64,000 nt of DNA from Plutella xylostella (lineage: Eukaryota > Arthropoda > Insecta > Lepidoptera > Plutellidae), in assembly GCF_932276165.1 (NCBI RefSeq), contig NC_063982.1:1629501-1693500 (forward strand), read 5' to 3'. The position numbers and the translations under genes are program-made. Under the pieces are notes generated by a model. That model was not told the DNA's origin. It worked only from the letters and a program-made list of their open reading frames with translations, and searched no databases. Shown one piece after another: positions 19,173-31,600 of this stretch (position 1 is the first letter of the stretch; each line of letters begins with the position of its first letter).

Positions 19173-19869
19173 AGTTCGGATTTAAGACACAATACTTCTA
19201 ACCAACATTGCAAAGTAAGTACATAGCTACAACAAGAGTAATGATAATGTTTTAGGGGTGAGTGAGGCAATAAATGTAACGGATCGTTTGGGGAAGGATT
19301 TAATGAAAGATAAGAAAGGTAGCTGTCTGTATCTATAAAATACATGCCAAAAAAACTGCTGTTGTAATAATTATTGTTACAGTAGACTGTATTGTAATAG
19401 GGGTCATAGTATTTATGTTGTATGTCTTATTTTGTTTATTTCTACTAAAATATTTGAACTCTATAGAAGAGTCTAATTAATAAACAATCCATTCTGCTGG
19501 TCAGATATTCGATTTTATTATTTACAATAGTTCGAATTCAATATGTTAAAAGACAAAATACTGCAACACAAATACAATGCTCATAATAATATCTACATGG
19601 GTTTGTTGGAAAATCAAAATTGTTAAACTGAAAATATCAGGAATGGTGCTAAATTGGAAAATGAAAAGGATATTGTAAAGTACAGTGGGTGGCAGGCGTA
19701 TCATTTTGTATTTTGTACCTATTTTAAAGTCTCTTTGCATCTATTGGGTAGAATTTTCCAGTGGTCTTCCCGAAGGGAGGACAAAATCATTATAGTCCAC
19801 TTAATTAAGGTAAGCGTCTACTTATCGGTATCGTACGTATCGGACCAATCGGATTGTCACAAATGTATG

Positions 19870-20250
19870 GAGAAACGGCGTCATCATCATCAGCCAATAG
19901 TCATCCACTGCTGGACATAGGCCTCTCCCAAGGAGCGCCACAACACTCGGTCCTCGGCCTTCCTCATCCAACCACTACCCGCCACCCGCCTAAGGTCGTC
20001 AGTCCAGCGGGCAGGAGGGCGTCCCACGCTGCGTTTGCCTGTTCGTGGTCTCCACTCGAGAACTCGTCTACCCCAACGGTTATCGGTTCTTCGGCAGATA
20101 TGACCAGCCCACTGCCACTTCAGCTAATCAGCTTGCATATTTTGACAGCTATGTCGGTAACCTTAGTCCTCTGACGGATAACCTCATTTCTGATACGATC
20201 CATCAGAGAAACCCCAAGCATAGAAACGGCGTCGCGCGTTGGCAATGCCG
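19870..20250 (-). mobile_element. RTE-type LINE 3' fragment, longer copy
   Basis: The minus strand encodes RPPARWTDDLRRVAGSGW and SLGEAYVQQWMT, preceded by further RT C-terminal sequence up to about 20250. Stop codons break it; no function is expected. Confidence 0.75.
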
Positions 20251-20807
20251 ATGAAGTGGACGCACTTGTGTGAATTTCTATACAAAGGATACTGAGTGCG
20301 ATGCGTCCGTTGCATACGATGCCGAAAGGTGGATACTTACCTGATGTAAGTGGGCTATGGCTATGACCTAAGTAAATACGCATTAAATTGAAGTGGTACT
20401 GCATACAAACAGAAACGCTTGGCTATTACCCACTGTATTAGTTGATGGCTGCGAGATCGTTACAAAAATATATAATTATTATTATGTACTTTTGTTTATC
20501 ATTATATTATGTATAGTACTTTACACTTTTGTAGAAGCTGTTATGCTAGTTTGCACCATAAGGCTTGGCCATACGGGTGAGTTTTGTTGCGCAACAGTCG
20601 CGCGATAGATTTTGCCTTTAGAGGCGCCATCTAGCGATCTCGCAATGTCAAAGTTGAGGGAGCTGTGTAAAATATGAAACCTACCTACAATAAACTTGTG
20701 TGGTTTGTAATATAAATGTGTGTTTTTATTTTTTACTTATGTATCCCTATATTCCCCATTATCGCGTAGCTTTTTTTATGTACAATGTAGGTACCTAGGT
20801 GTAGGTA

Positions 20808-20970
20808 TACTATTCATCGCTCTTACGGTGAAGCAAAACTTTGTGAGAAAGCCTGCACATCTAGATCCAGCACATCTAGATGGTGTGAGCCCACCAACCC
20901 GCAGTGGACCAGCGTGGTGGGAAATAGTTCAAGCTTAGAAAGCAGTTTAGACCTTTGGGATATGCACAAA
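20808..20970 (+). mobile_element. Family A SINE fragment (no tRNA head)
   Basis: Contains CTCTTACGGTGAAGCAAAAC, two CACATCTAGAT motifs, GACCAGCGTGGTGGGAAATA and AAGCTTAGAAAGCAGTTTAG, matching the SINE body of 1592-1945 on the other strand. Confidence 0.7.
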
Positions 20971-21085
20971 TTCCAATCGATGTCACATTACCGCGGAATG
21001 AAATCTGTCTTTAAACACAACTTAATATTTATCCCCGGCCAGGGATTGGCTCCGGGACGCTCAGCACAACAGTCACACTATATAT

Positions 21086-22232
21086 GTCGCAGGCATCTGG
21101 TTTAATCTCCTGTTTGATTGAACCGCTAGCCCGTTCATTGGATGATGCTACTCAGTTGAATGACTAAAGAACAACTCGTCAAGTGGTTGACTGTAACGTC
21201 CAACGTCTTGACTGAACGTTATTCAGCGAAGTCGTTAAATGGGATATAGTATACTTAGTGCCAATTTCTCCATTGTCGGCTATCTAACGGACAGGGATTG
21301 ATTTATAAATTAAACGTCATCTCCATATAAATTTCATGACAGATGTGTCAAAAGTCAACCACTACACCCTGGTTATGCTCTAACCGACTATGGAGAAATT
21401 GGCAATTAGCAACTTTGTAATGTCTGGTTAAGATGAACATGACCAGACAAGAGTTAAACAAAAGACTATGTTACAAAGCTCTCATCTCACAAATTAACAA
21501 AAAAATAACAATAAACGTACCTTGATATTGTTGTTCATAATTATCCAGTTTCAGCAAATTTTTCCTTTGAAACTATGCCTGCGACAATGTCGCAGGCATC
21601 TGGTTTAATCGCCTGTTTGATTAAACCGCTAGCCCGTTCATTGGATGACGCTATTCAGTTGTATGACTAGGCCGAACGTTTATTGTACTACAAGCGTCAC
21701 AAAACGTCCAACTAGTTAGCGGACTTAAAATCAGTCAGGTGGTGAATAAAACAAATATGGCGTCTATCAGCGAACAGCTGACACAAAAAGCACTTGTATT
21801 GTTATTCTTTGCTAATAAATTAGCTTTAAAGTGCGTTATTTATCTTAAAATAGTGTGACAACATGAATTTACCTATTATTACACCGCCGGCGGATAGTTT
21901 CAAAGAAAAAAATGTGCTGAAACTGGATAATTATGAACAACAATATCAAGGTACGTTTATTGTTATTGTTTAGTTAACTTGTGAGATGAGAGCTTTGTAA
22001 CATAGTCTTTTTGTTGACTCTTGTCTGGTCATGTTCATCCTAACCAGACATTACAAAGTTGCTATACTATATCCCATTTAACGACTTCGCTGAATAACGT
22101 TCAGTCAAGACGTTGGACGTTACAGTCAACCACTTGACGAGTTGTTCTTTAGTCATTCAACTGAGTAGCGTCATCCAATGAACGGGCTAGCGGTTCAATC
22201 AAACAGGAGATTAAACCAGATGCCTGCGACAT
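21086..22232. mobile_element. Long foldback DNA element with TGTCGCAGGCATCTGG ends
   Basis: The outer TIRs (TGTCGCAGGCATCTGGTTTA and its complement at about 22210-22232) are at least 150 bp and highly similar. A third inverted copy of the end lies inside (about 21591-21690), meeting another arm in the palindrome TGCCTGCGACAATGTCGCAGGCA. The arms include a short ORF starting at 21863 (MNLPIITPPADSFKEKN) that ends at a consensus donor near 21950; the same ORF is present, damaged, in the left arm. No transposase domain. A different MITE (21248-21418) sits in the left arm. Confidence 0.7.
21248..21418. mobile_element. MITE (AGTGCCAATTTCTCCATTG family), copy 1
   Basis: The ends AGTGCCAATTTCTCCAT and ATGGAGAAATTGGCA are inverted, with ACGTCATCTCCATATAAA and TGACAGATGTGTCAAAAG inside. 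The same element lies in the opposite orientation at 30148-30305, within the luciferase-like gene. Confidence 0.75.
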
Positions 22233-22264
22233 ATACACTATACATACTACTGTGCCATCCCAAT

Positions 22265-22455
22265 GTTTGTGTATGTAAATTAAAGTCTGTTTTTTTATCT
22301 CAGATACTAAATTCAACAGATTCTGAACGGTTCATCAACAGTCGATTGTCCCGCGATTAAGTTACGTACCTATCGTTGTATTGGGGGGACGATCGACTGT
22401 TGAGAAACCGTTCAGAATCTGTCAATTTAGTATCTGATATAAAAAACAGACTTTT
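22265..22455. mobile_element. Foldback MITE (CTGTTTTTTTATCTCAGATAC family), copy 2
   Basis: Inverted arms AAAGTCTGTTTTTTTATC / AAAAACAGACTTT and GAACGGTTCATCAACAGTCG / CGACTGTTGAGAAACCGTTC. It ends about 150 bp before the ATG of the luciferase-like gene, so it lies in that gene's promoter or 5' UTR region. Confidence 0.75.
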
Positions 22456-22608
22456 ATGTTGACAGTTTCATATAAATTGATAGCCAAATAAAATACGCGT
22501 AGGTACAGTTTTATCAGCTATGCAAAGACTACTATTTGATTACATTATTATTACATAACTAATGAACTCAGTTCCCCGCCACAAGCGCTAGCGGTCGGTT
22601 GTGTCAAA

Positions 22609-25600
22609 ATGCTGCGTAATAAAAAATACGTTTACAGTGAACATGACATCAAAGTGCCTATTAGCCTTAACTTGGGTGAATTTGTGCTGAACTCCATACT
22701 ACAGTACCAGGATCGAGTGGCTTTCGTAAGTACAAGCTTAGATCTAGGTCTAAAGATCATTGTATTTATTTGTGCGTTAATTTATACTGGAGGATGTGAT
22801 GTCTGTTACTGCGATGAACCTATGAGATTGCGTTAATAATTGTAGGATGTTGTTGAGTTACCGACTAAACTAGGCTAAATAAACGAGTTATCATAATGCA
22901 ACGAGATAGTACCTAAACCTACTGTCTATCTATACAACAGATCTACTAAACTTAACTCTTTGGATTTATTTATAATGGGTTCCTTACTAGGATTCACTCG
23001 AATAGACTACATAAGTAGCTAGTTATACACTTTTGTTCCTTGTAAATCTATCTATTAAAAACCCAATGTATTGCAAATATTGCAATGTATGAATGAGCGA
23101 ATAGGTAGTTTGTGAGTATGATAATAAGGTACAAAACTAGATGAGCACCTATTGTCTCTTTTTTATTGTTCACCGTAAGATGTAATCTATGTTGTTTTTT
23201 GCCCTCTGAACCACTGGAGCTGCTGTTATTAAGTAGGTGTACCTATCTACCTATAATACGTAGGTACTTATGTTAAATAGTTAAATTATCTGCCTATTAT
23301 AGGTAGTTATACTTATCTTTATTTTCCCCTGTAAGTATCACAATAAAGTAACATAAATAATGTGTTGGTAGGTAACTTGTATTGTTTACAATATGTCATA
23401 AATATCATGATTAAATTCTTATCTTTTGGTTTGTTATCTGAGTGTTTATCAAATATTATGTTATTATCTGAGTATCTACGTAAGTTAAGTTTGGTAGGTA
23501 AGTAGGTACTAATACAATGAGAAGGGTACAATGACATTCCTATGGGGGTCCACCAAAGATTTTATCTGAGCAGTTGAAAGACGTAGTTAACAAATTGTAG
23601 GCGATCGATAGGTATAATTATATCGCGGGCTTCATGCCAGAGGGGCGTATCTGCATCGACCCTACTTTTCAGGAGAGCAAAAAAACATCATAACTTTGTT
23701 AATAAGTAATCGAGCTTGCTATAATTTTGCATATACCTTGATTAATTATTCTTTGTTTTTATTAAAACCCAATTTTCATAATATTTATGCTTTAAGTACA
23801 CTTTATGGCGTATACGTCTATCTGACTTGACGGAAATTATTGTATTGCTATCCCATTTTTATCATATTATGTATAGGAATAATGGGCGTATAAACAAACT
23901 TTTTTATTTGTTATCTAATTATATTATATATATTTTATTTGGTTTAAACTTAAATCATTTAATATACTGATAGCAAAATATAATCAAAAATATAACTGCT
24001 TCTATTTTTTTCGAATTTCATACGCCCTTTTGCCATGGCGTAATTTAACGGATGTTTTCACTTTGAGAAAGATGATACGGCTATAAAAAAAACAACAAAC
24101 TATTTCAGGAACTAATAAATACATTTTAAAGCTGTAAAAAACACAGAATAATTTATTAGAAACAATAAGAGTACAAAATAAAACAAGAATGACTATTAAA
24201 AAGAAATTTACTCTATATCAAGTGAACATAAACACAAAAAACTTCTTAAAGAAATGACAGGGTGGGGCTGGAACTTTTCAGAAATGCAGGGGCTTTCCTT
24301 GGTGAACTCTTTCTTTAAAAAGAAGCCCCAAAGAAGGTGGACCTGCTTAGGAAGGCAGTTTAGATCTTGGGGATATGCACAAAGGTTCCACTCGAGAGAG
24401 CCAGGTGCAGGTATATTCACCCCCACAGAGAATAGAATAGAAGGTGGACCTGGTGCAGGCCGGACTCTGTCACGAAAAATGTAATCGACTTCATCATCAT
24501 GACTGATAAAGAGGCACATATTCAGAGATATCTCAGTGATCCATCGGTTTAATCACCCTATACTCATAGGAACTCTGAATATCGACCTAAAGCTTGAAGA
24601 ACGGCGACTGATGAAGTCCACCCTCTGACCAACTCTGCGCCAGACCACTGACGGATCCGAATGGTTTCAGCTGGAGCTAAAAAAAATATTTGACGTGTTG
24701 GAAATTACTACAGATATTGAAGAAGCCTACAACGAAGTGGTCAATGCAATACAGGAAGAAGGCACTAGGTTCTGTGCAATGTAACACACAGGAAGGAAGT
24801 CTAAGCTAGGGAGACTCTTGAACTTACAGAGATAAAACGGCTTGTGCTGGACCATTCCGTCAGAACTAGAGGCTCTCAACAAAATAATACGCAAGGCATC
24901 ATGACCTCCGGTGCTTCAACACACAGCGGATTGAAGAAGCAAAACCGGGGATCGAATGTCTTTGCTATGCAACTTGAAGGGACCCTAATGACAAAATTGT
25001 CAACCAGCCGTAGCAAAATCGACGATTCTAAGCTGGAGATACTCGTAGCGATCAAGGACTTCTATGCCCGATTGTACGCTTCACATGCTCAATAGCAAGA
25101 ACCCCAGATGTGTAGGTCTATTGTTTTTCAAGAAAGGAGACAAAGAAGAATGGCGAAACCTGACCCGCTTTGCATAAGTTAGCAGCCACTAACCAAACCT
25201 ATTTTAAGTTATTGATAAAAATGTATATTATCAGGGAAAAATATTTAAAAAAATCTAAACCATGGGGTTCTTGAGATATTAGGGTTCAAAAGTAAATTAA
25301 TTAAATATATTTTTTTCGTTAAATAAGATTTTGATGAATGGTACACGCACAAATAAGTTTTATAATCTAAATCATGGGATTCTCAATACAAAGCGCATCA
25401 CAAAATGTATTACATGATTTTATTTATGCAAATAATATCATAATTATTTTTGCACATTTCACACTCAGAAACCTATTTTTATAAAGAGACCAATTTCAAA
25501 AATTATTTCATTCTATTCAAGTTCCCGTTATCCCGAAGTAACATAAAATACTTTTTTATCCAGGAATTCCCACGGGAACACTTTTAAAATCAATTTTTAG

Positions 25601-28600
25601 CTCGAGGGTAACATCTAGTACAGTAGAAATACTTGATCTTTCAGCACCTATATCTTCGTTCTCCCATGCTTCATAATAATAAAATTTATACCAGTATATG
25701 CTGTAGACACGGACTACACATCAGTGTATGTTTCATCAATGGCCGCTCTGGGTCATGGCGCCATAGAGAAATGGCCATTCTCCTTTGATCTTAAAAACCT
25801 ATAGACTGATCACACTCTTGACCAAGGAATAAGATGTTTATGTACATTTATAACAGTCATCACGAGACTTGATTTTGATAAATTTCAGCCGCTGGAGCAT
25901 GCCGAATTTCGTGGGGGTTATAGCACCGTAGACCGCATACACACAGTTCGGCAGATTGTGTACAGAAGAAGGAAGAAACGATTACTGTCCAAGTATAGAA
26001 CCAGTCACAAGATCTATCCATAGGCAAAGGGGCGTGAGGGAAGAGGACGTAATTTCTCCGATACTGTTCCGTGATGCATTGGAAGATGTATTAAAACTCT
26101 GGACTGGAAAGGACTAGGCATCAATATCAACAGTGAAAGCATATTGTCATTTTATTTTGTTAAAAATATGCACATACGTCTATATGACATGGCGATAATT
26201 ATTTGAATGCGCCCCACTGATGCTTATACGCCGTCTATACGCCTCTCTGACTTGGCGAAATTATTTAAATGCGTCCTACTGATGTTTATACGCCGTCTAT
26301 ACGCCTTTTTGACACGACACAAAATTATTGATACATCGTATACGCCTTTATGTTATTTATTAATATCTCAAAATCTAGTTTACTGAAAATTTCAAAAAAA
26401 ATACAGAACGTGTATTACTAGTATAGGAATCGATTGGCATGAAAAACGCAAAATCGATTTTTTGCGCTTACGCCCCTCTGGCATGAAGCCCGCGATATGT
26501 ACTTATATCTGTCACAGCGTGGTCTCAGCCCATACTCACAATCTTTCGCCTTTATAATAGACCATGGAAGTAATAGGTAGTATTTATAGGTACTTTGGTG
26601 CTTTTCAGACTAGATTTTTTTCATTAGTGTTGGATAAATATATTTAATAAAATAAATATTAAGTATATAGGTTTTTGCTCACGTGATGGTTCAAGGTCCA
26701 AAGCTCGGCGTGGAGGGCCCTCCCGATGCTTGAGTAATCCGTTTTAATCTTGAGGTTCTCACACACAAAATCACATGTCCACTTGTAATCGTATACACAA
26801 ATATAATGCCTAATAGCAGCTGGTAAATAATAATGTCCTCCTAGCCGAATTTCGACCACGGCGGCCAATCTCATTTGAGATCAGCCATCTACGCAGGAGT
26901 AGATTATAGTGCCCAAGTGTGTGCGCAGTACACAGGAGCACTCTCTGTTCCATCACTCTCATAACCCAATGGGACGGATTGACCGACACGACTGGAGAGA
27001 GCTAGGCGCAGGACCGACTGCTTTACATGCCCATCCGACAGCATGGATCGTTTCACTGTTTCGGACATCAGGTGATCAGCCTTCTGTGTCCTAACCAAAC
27101 TTAGAACCACAATTTAGAAACACAAATTGATGGTCCCACCCGGGAATCGAACCCGGGACCTCTGGGTCATGAAGCGAAGCTTCTACCACTAGACCACAGA
27201 GGCAGTCATCTGGTAATATTTAACCGAAAATACAAATATTGCGAATATCGAGACCGCGCCGAAATACAAGAGCAGATAACCCGACGAGAGGCTGCCAACG
27301 ACTGAGTAGACTGTCAAAAATAAAAGAACCTACCCACATACAAATATAAGAACCTACCCACATACAATTATTAAAGTGTTCGTCCGTACCGAACAATTAG
27401 GTACTCGTAAGTAAGTAGGTACGAGTATATTAACTATTAGGATAGGAAGTTGGTAGGTATCTACTCTTATACGTATTTTCTAGTACTTTCTCTCCCCCAT
27501 TCAGTGTTTTCTATAAGTATTATTAAAACCTTACCCTTTGCCTTTTCCCAGATAGACGCTCACACGCAGGAAAAGCTAACGTTTTCCGAGATAGCGCAAA
27601 ATGCCATGAATGTAGCTGTCTCGCTCGTGCAGCAGGGCGTGCGAAAGGGAGAGACGATTGCAGTTTGTTCTGAGAACCGAAGCGAGTTCTGGCCGACTGT
27701 GATTGGTACATTGCTGGCCGGGGCGGTTATTACACCAATCAGCGTCGTTTATACGAAAGGTGCGTTTTTGAACTCAGAATAATGTTTTTTTGGTAGGAGG
27801 GAATTAATCCTTCTTCATACTAAGGGCCCCTTGCACCAACAAATTAAATCTAGATTTAGTGTTAAATCTCGATTTAGTGTCAAATTTTATATGGACTGAC
27901 GTTTCTTAAATCGACATTTGACACTAAATCTAGATTCAATGTGTTTCTGCAAGTGGCCCTTAGCGTTTTGGTAACAACACCTATTTAGGGTTTGTCACCA
28001 TGGTGTAAGGATTCCTAGACGTGCAACAGAATTCAATTTAGGTAACTGCCGATCTGCGTTGTTAAGACAACAACGGTAACGTATAATATTACCATCATCC
28101 TTCATCATCAGCCAGAAATCATACACTGCTGGACATTAGCCTCTCCTAAAATCACCACGACACTCCTTTATTTTACTTAACTATATACCTACCTAACTTA
28201 TAGCAAAATCTATCTTTCTCATTTCTAGATGAACTCAAGCATATTTTGGGCATATCTAAACCGAAATACATCTTCTGCTCCCCATTCGCTTACAAAGCTC
28301 ACAAAAGCACCATTCAATCGACAAAACACATTCGAAAAGTCTATCTTTACGGCGACGAGAAGACTTCAAATGAAATCTTGTACAAAGATTTGGTGAAGAA
28401 TGTGAATGTTAAGAGAGAGGACTTCATGCCAGTGGAAGTCCAGGGTCAGACTGATGATGCAGTGATCCTGTATTCGTCTGGAACTACGGGTTTGCCTAAA
28501 GGGGTTGTGCTGACGCATTTCAATGGATTGGTTTACTGCAGTTTTATTAAGTGAGTATGTTTGTCTTTGCCTACAAATTTTTCCATCATCAGCCAGTCTT

Positions 28601-31600
28601 CTGAACACAGGCCCTGCCACTGGCGAAAAGTAAATCAGTCTTTGGCAATAAGCCTCTGCCTGTAACTCAGTAATGTGGGTAAAAGCATCAGAAGGAATAT
28701 AATAATATGCCGTCGAACACCTAGCGCCATCTATTAGTCTTCTTATGCTGATCTAGGGTTTGACATCACGATGCAAGGATTTGTTGAAGCTTTCCTGACG
28801 CATACAATATATTATTATGGTTGATACGTTACTCAGGAGGTTTCTTTCACGCATCCCACCTGCAGCTAAGTTTGCCTAACCAGCTATTAGCGCCATCTAA
28901 AACTTTTTGCCGATAGATGGCGCTATGTGATTGATGGTTCCATTTCTCTCCACTTCCTCAGAATGATAACACCCATTAATTTAAATAAAAATTCACGTTA
29001 TTCCAGATTCGACGAGCCTCAAGACCCTATGACCGTCTTGTCGATAGCGCCGTGGTACCACGCATACGGCATGTGGGGTAACATCGGCAGCATGTGCAAT
29101 GGACGTACCAACGTCTACATCAAGCGGTTCGAAGAGAAACTGTTCTTGGAGACCATACAGAGATATAAGGTAGGCCCGCATACCTAGCACGGGTCGCGAG
29201 ACCTGACAAAAATCTTTTTACTGTGTGCCTATAAATGTGCAGGGTGGAATTTTTTGAACTGCTTACTTGAAGTTCAGTGTTTGGAAAGTTGCATCCTCAT
29301 TAGGTATAGTGCCACAAACTTATCTGTTCCGGTGAGAGCGAACTAAATTGATCCATATCTCATTATTTACTAATGAATTATATATTAATATAGATTGGAT
29401 GGGTTAATTAAAACCACAAGAGCGAATTACCACTACTGGCAAACTTAAAATCTTATAGAATGAAGAAATATTACACATTTACGTGAGCTGTCACCGGAAC
29501 AGATAAGTTTGTGGCACTATATTTTTAATGAACTGTTATATATTCTGGCTCTCAAAATAATGATTCTGAAACAATTTGAATGTTAATCAACTGTTGATTA
29601 TTATAGTTAACTGTTACTCTTGCATAAACATATTTTCATCATTAACATATTTTGTTTCTTAACTTCCAGATCTCAGTGCTATTCCTGGTGCCTCCGATCC
29701 TGGTCCTGCTCTCCAAGTCTCAGATCCTCAAGAACTATGACGTCACTTCCGTCACGCAGATGAACTGCGGCGCCGCGCCGCTAGATGTCGAGACCATTGA
29801 TGAGGTTAAGAGGAGGTGAGGAAAAACGTGCTCTTTCCCGTGATACCCAATCCAGACTCATGCCGAGAAGACCCTGAGAATACCCGAGACGCAAGAGTGT
29901 GATGAGTTTCTCGCCTTCTCGTTACGAGATACCAATGATAAGTAGCCGGTAATCGATTTTGAAGAGGTCCTAAGGGGAGGTCCGATTCTGGTCCGCTATA
30001 AGTCACAAATCCTGCATAACTTAGTGTGTATTTCCACCTTCCAGAATATTATAGACTGCTAATCTGTCGTTCAACCTCTTCCTTCCTTTTTTAACTTTCT
30101 TCTTCTAAGTTAAGAACGGTGGCCCTTATAATTATTTAACAAAGTATTCTAAGTGCCAATTTCTTAATTCTCGGTTAGAGCATAACCAGGGAGTAGTGGT
30201 TAACTTTTGACACATCTGTCATGAATTTTATATGGAGATGACGTTTAATTTATAAATCAATCCCTGTCGGTTAGATAACCGACAATGGAGAAATTGGCAC
30301 TAAACCTCTCTATCTCTCTTTCTCCCTCAGGTTCCCGAACGTAGAAGGCGTGATGCAGGGCTACGGCATGACAGAGTCGACGCTCGCGCTGTGCAAGGAC
30401 AACCTGTTCCAGCCGTACAAGGCCGGCAGTGTCGGCACTGCCACGCCTAGCACTGTGCTCAAGGTAAAATACTTAAATGTACCTGTTAGTACCTTGGCCT
30501 TTTATTCGTCGAAGTTTAAATTAGTCCTCAGCTATCAATTACGAGTATACTTTATCTAATTGACCACTCTTTCTTCTGCCTTCTTCATGAACTGCTACCG
30601 GCCTTGAACCTACATAGCATTGCCTGGTCGTGGTCTCTACTAGATAACTCGTTTAACCACCCCATCGGTTATCAATTCTTCGGCATACATGGCCGGCCTA
30701 TGCTTATCAAATAGAAGGTGTTGCTCCCCGACAGTATTAAGTTAATAATGGTTTGCTCTTTTTTCTAGGTGGTAGACCTGAAGACTCGTGAGCCGCTCGG
30801 CCCGAACCAGCCTGGAGAGATCTGCGCTAAAGGTAAACTTACACCCTTCCCTTTCTATCCGGTGCCGTTGGGATATGACTCTGCCTAAGAAGCATTTTGT
30901 CACTCTGTGAGAGGTCACGTTGACTCTACAGTCTGGTTAAGTAGGTATGCTCTACAGTGTAGAGCATACCTACTTTAAATTCATCAGAAAATACACTTAC
31001 TACCGCGCAAACACAGTTAATTTATAGGTGACATGAAAAGTACTAATGGGAATACTTTTTACGCACTGGGAACTACTTATACACGTCTCCCGCACGTCTT
31101 GTCTTATACTTTACTAATAAATATTATTCATCATAATTATTTTGTCCTCTCCCTTCATTATACAGGAGCCCTAATCATGAAGGGCTACATCGGCCGCCCC
31201 CGCTCCGAGGACTTCGATGACGAGGGCTTCTACCGCTCCGGAGACATCGGGTATTACGATGAAGACGGTTACTTCTTCATCGTGGATCGATTGAAGGAGC
31301 TGATTAAATACAAGGGGTTCCAGGTAAGGAGTCTGCCTGAACTGAGAAAGAGGACAGTTTGTCATTTTAATGTTCGTTCTTTTTTACTCCGCCTCGGTCC
31401 AAAGTTTATGCAATCTGTTATAATTTTCAGACATGAAATGTCTTCCATCCCTAATAGGTACCTACCTAATCTCTCACATTATTTTGGCAATAAGCTTTTG
31501 TAACTATGCAACTCTGTGCTTTAATACAATCTCATTTTATAGGCGTATGTAAGCAATAATGCGCGTATCCATGAAATAAAGCGCTTATAAATAAATAAAC

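Larger units (their letters stand above)
23620..26498. mobile_element. 2.9-kb element with 30-bp perfect TIRs, full of older LINE debris
   Basis: ATATCGCGGGCTTCATGCCA... at 23620-23649 and its exact complement at 26469-26498 bound the region. The flanking inner sequences (TACGTCTATCTGACTTG, ACGCCTCTCTGACTTGGCG) are themselves repeated. Inside are a family A SINE piece (24337-24445), RTE pseudo-coding sequence (24590-26150) and a 655-bp repeat. No transposase was found. It lies in intron 1 of the luciferase-like gene. Confidence 0.65.
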
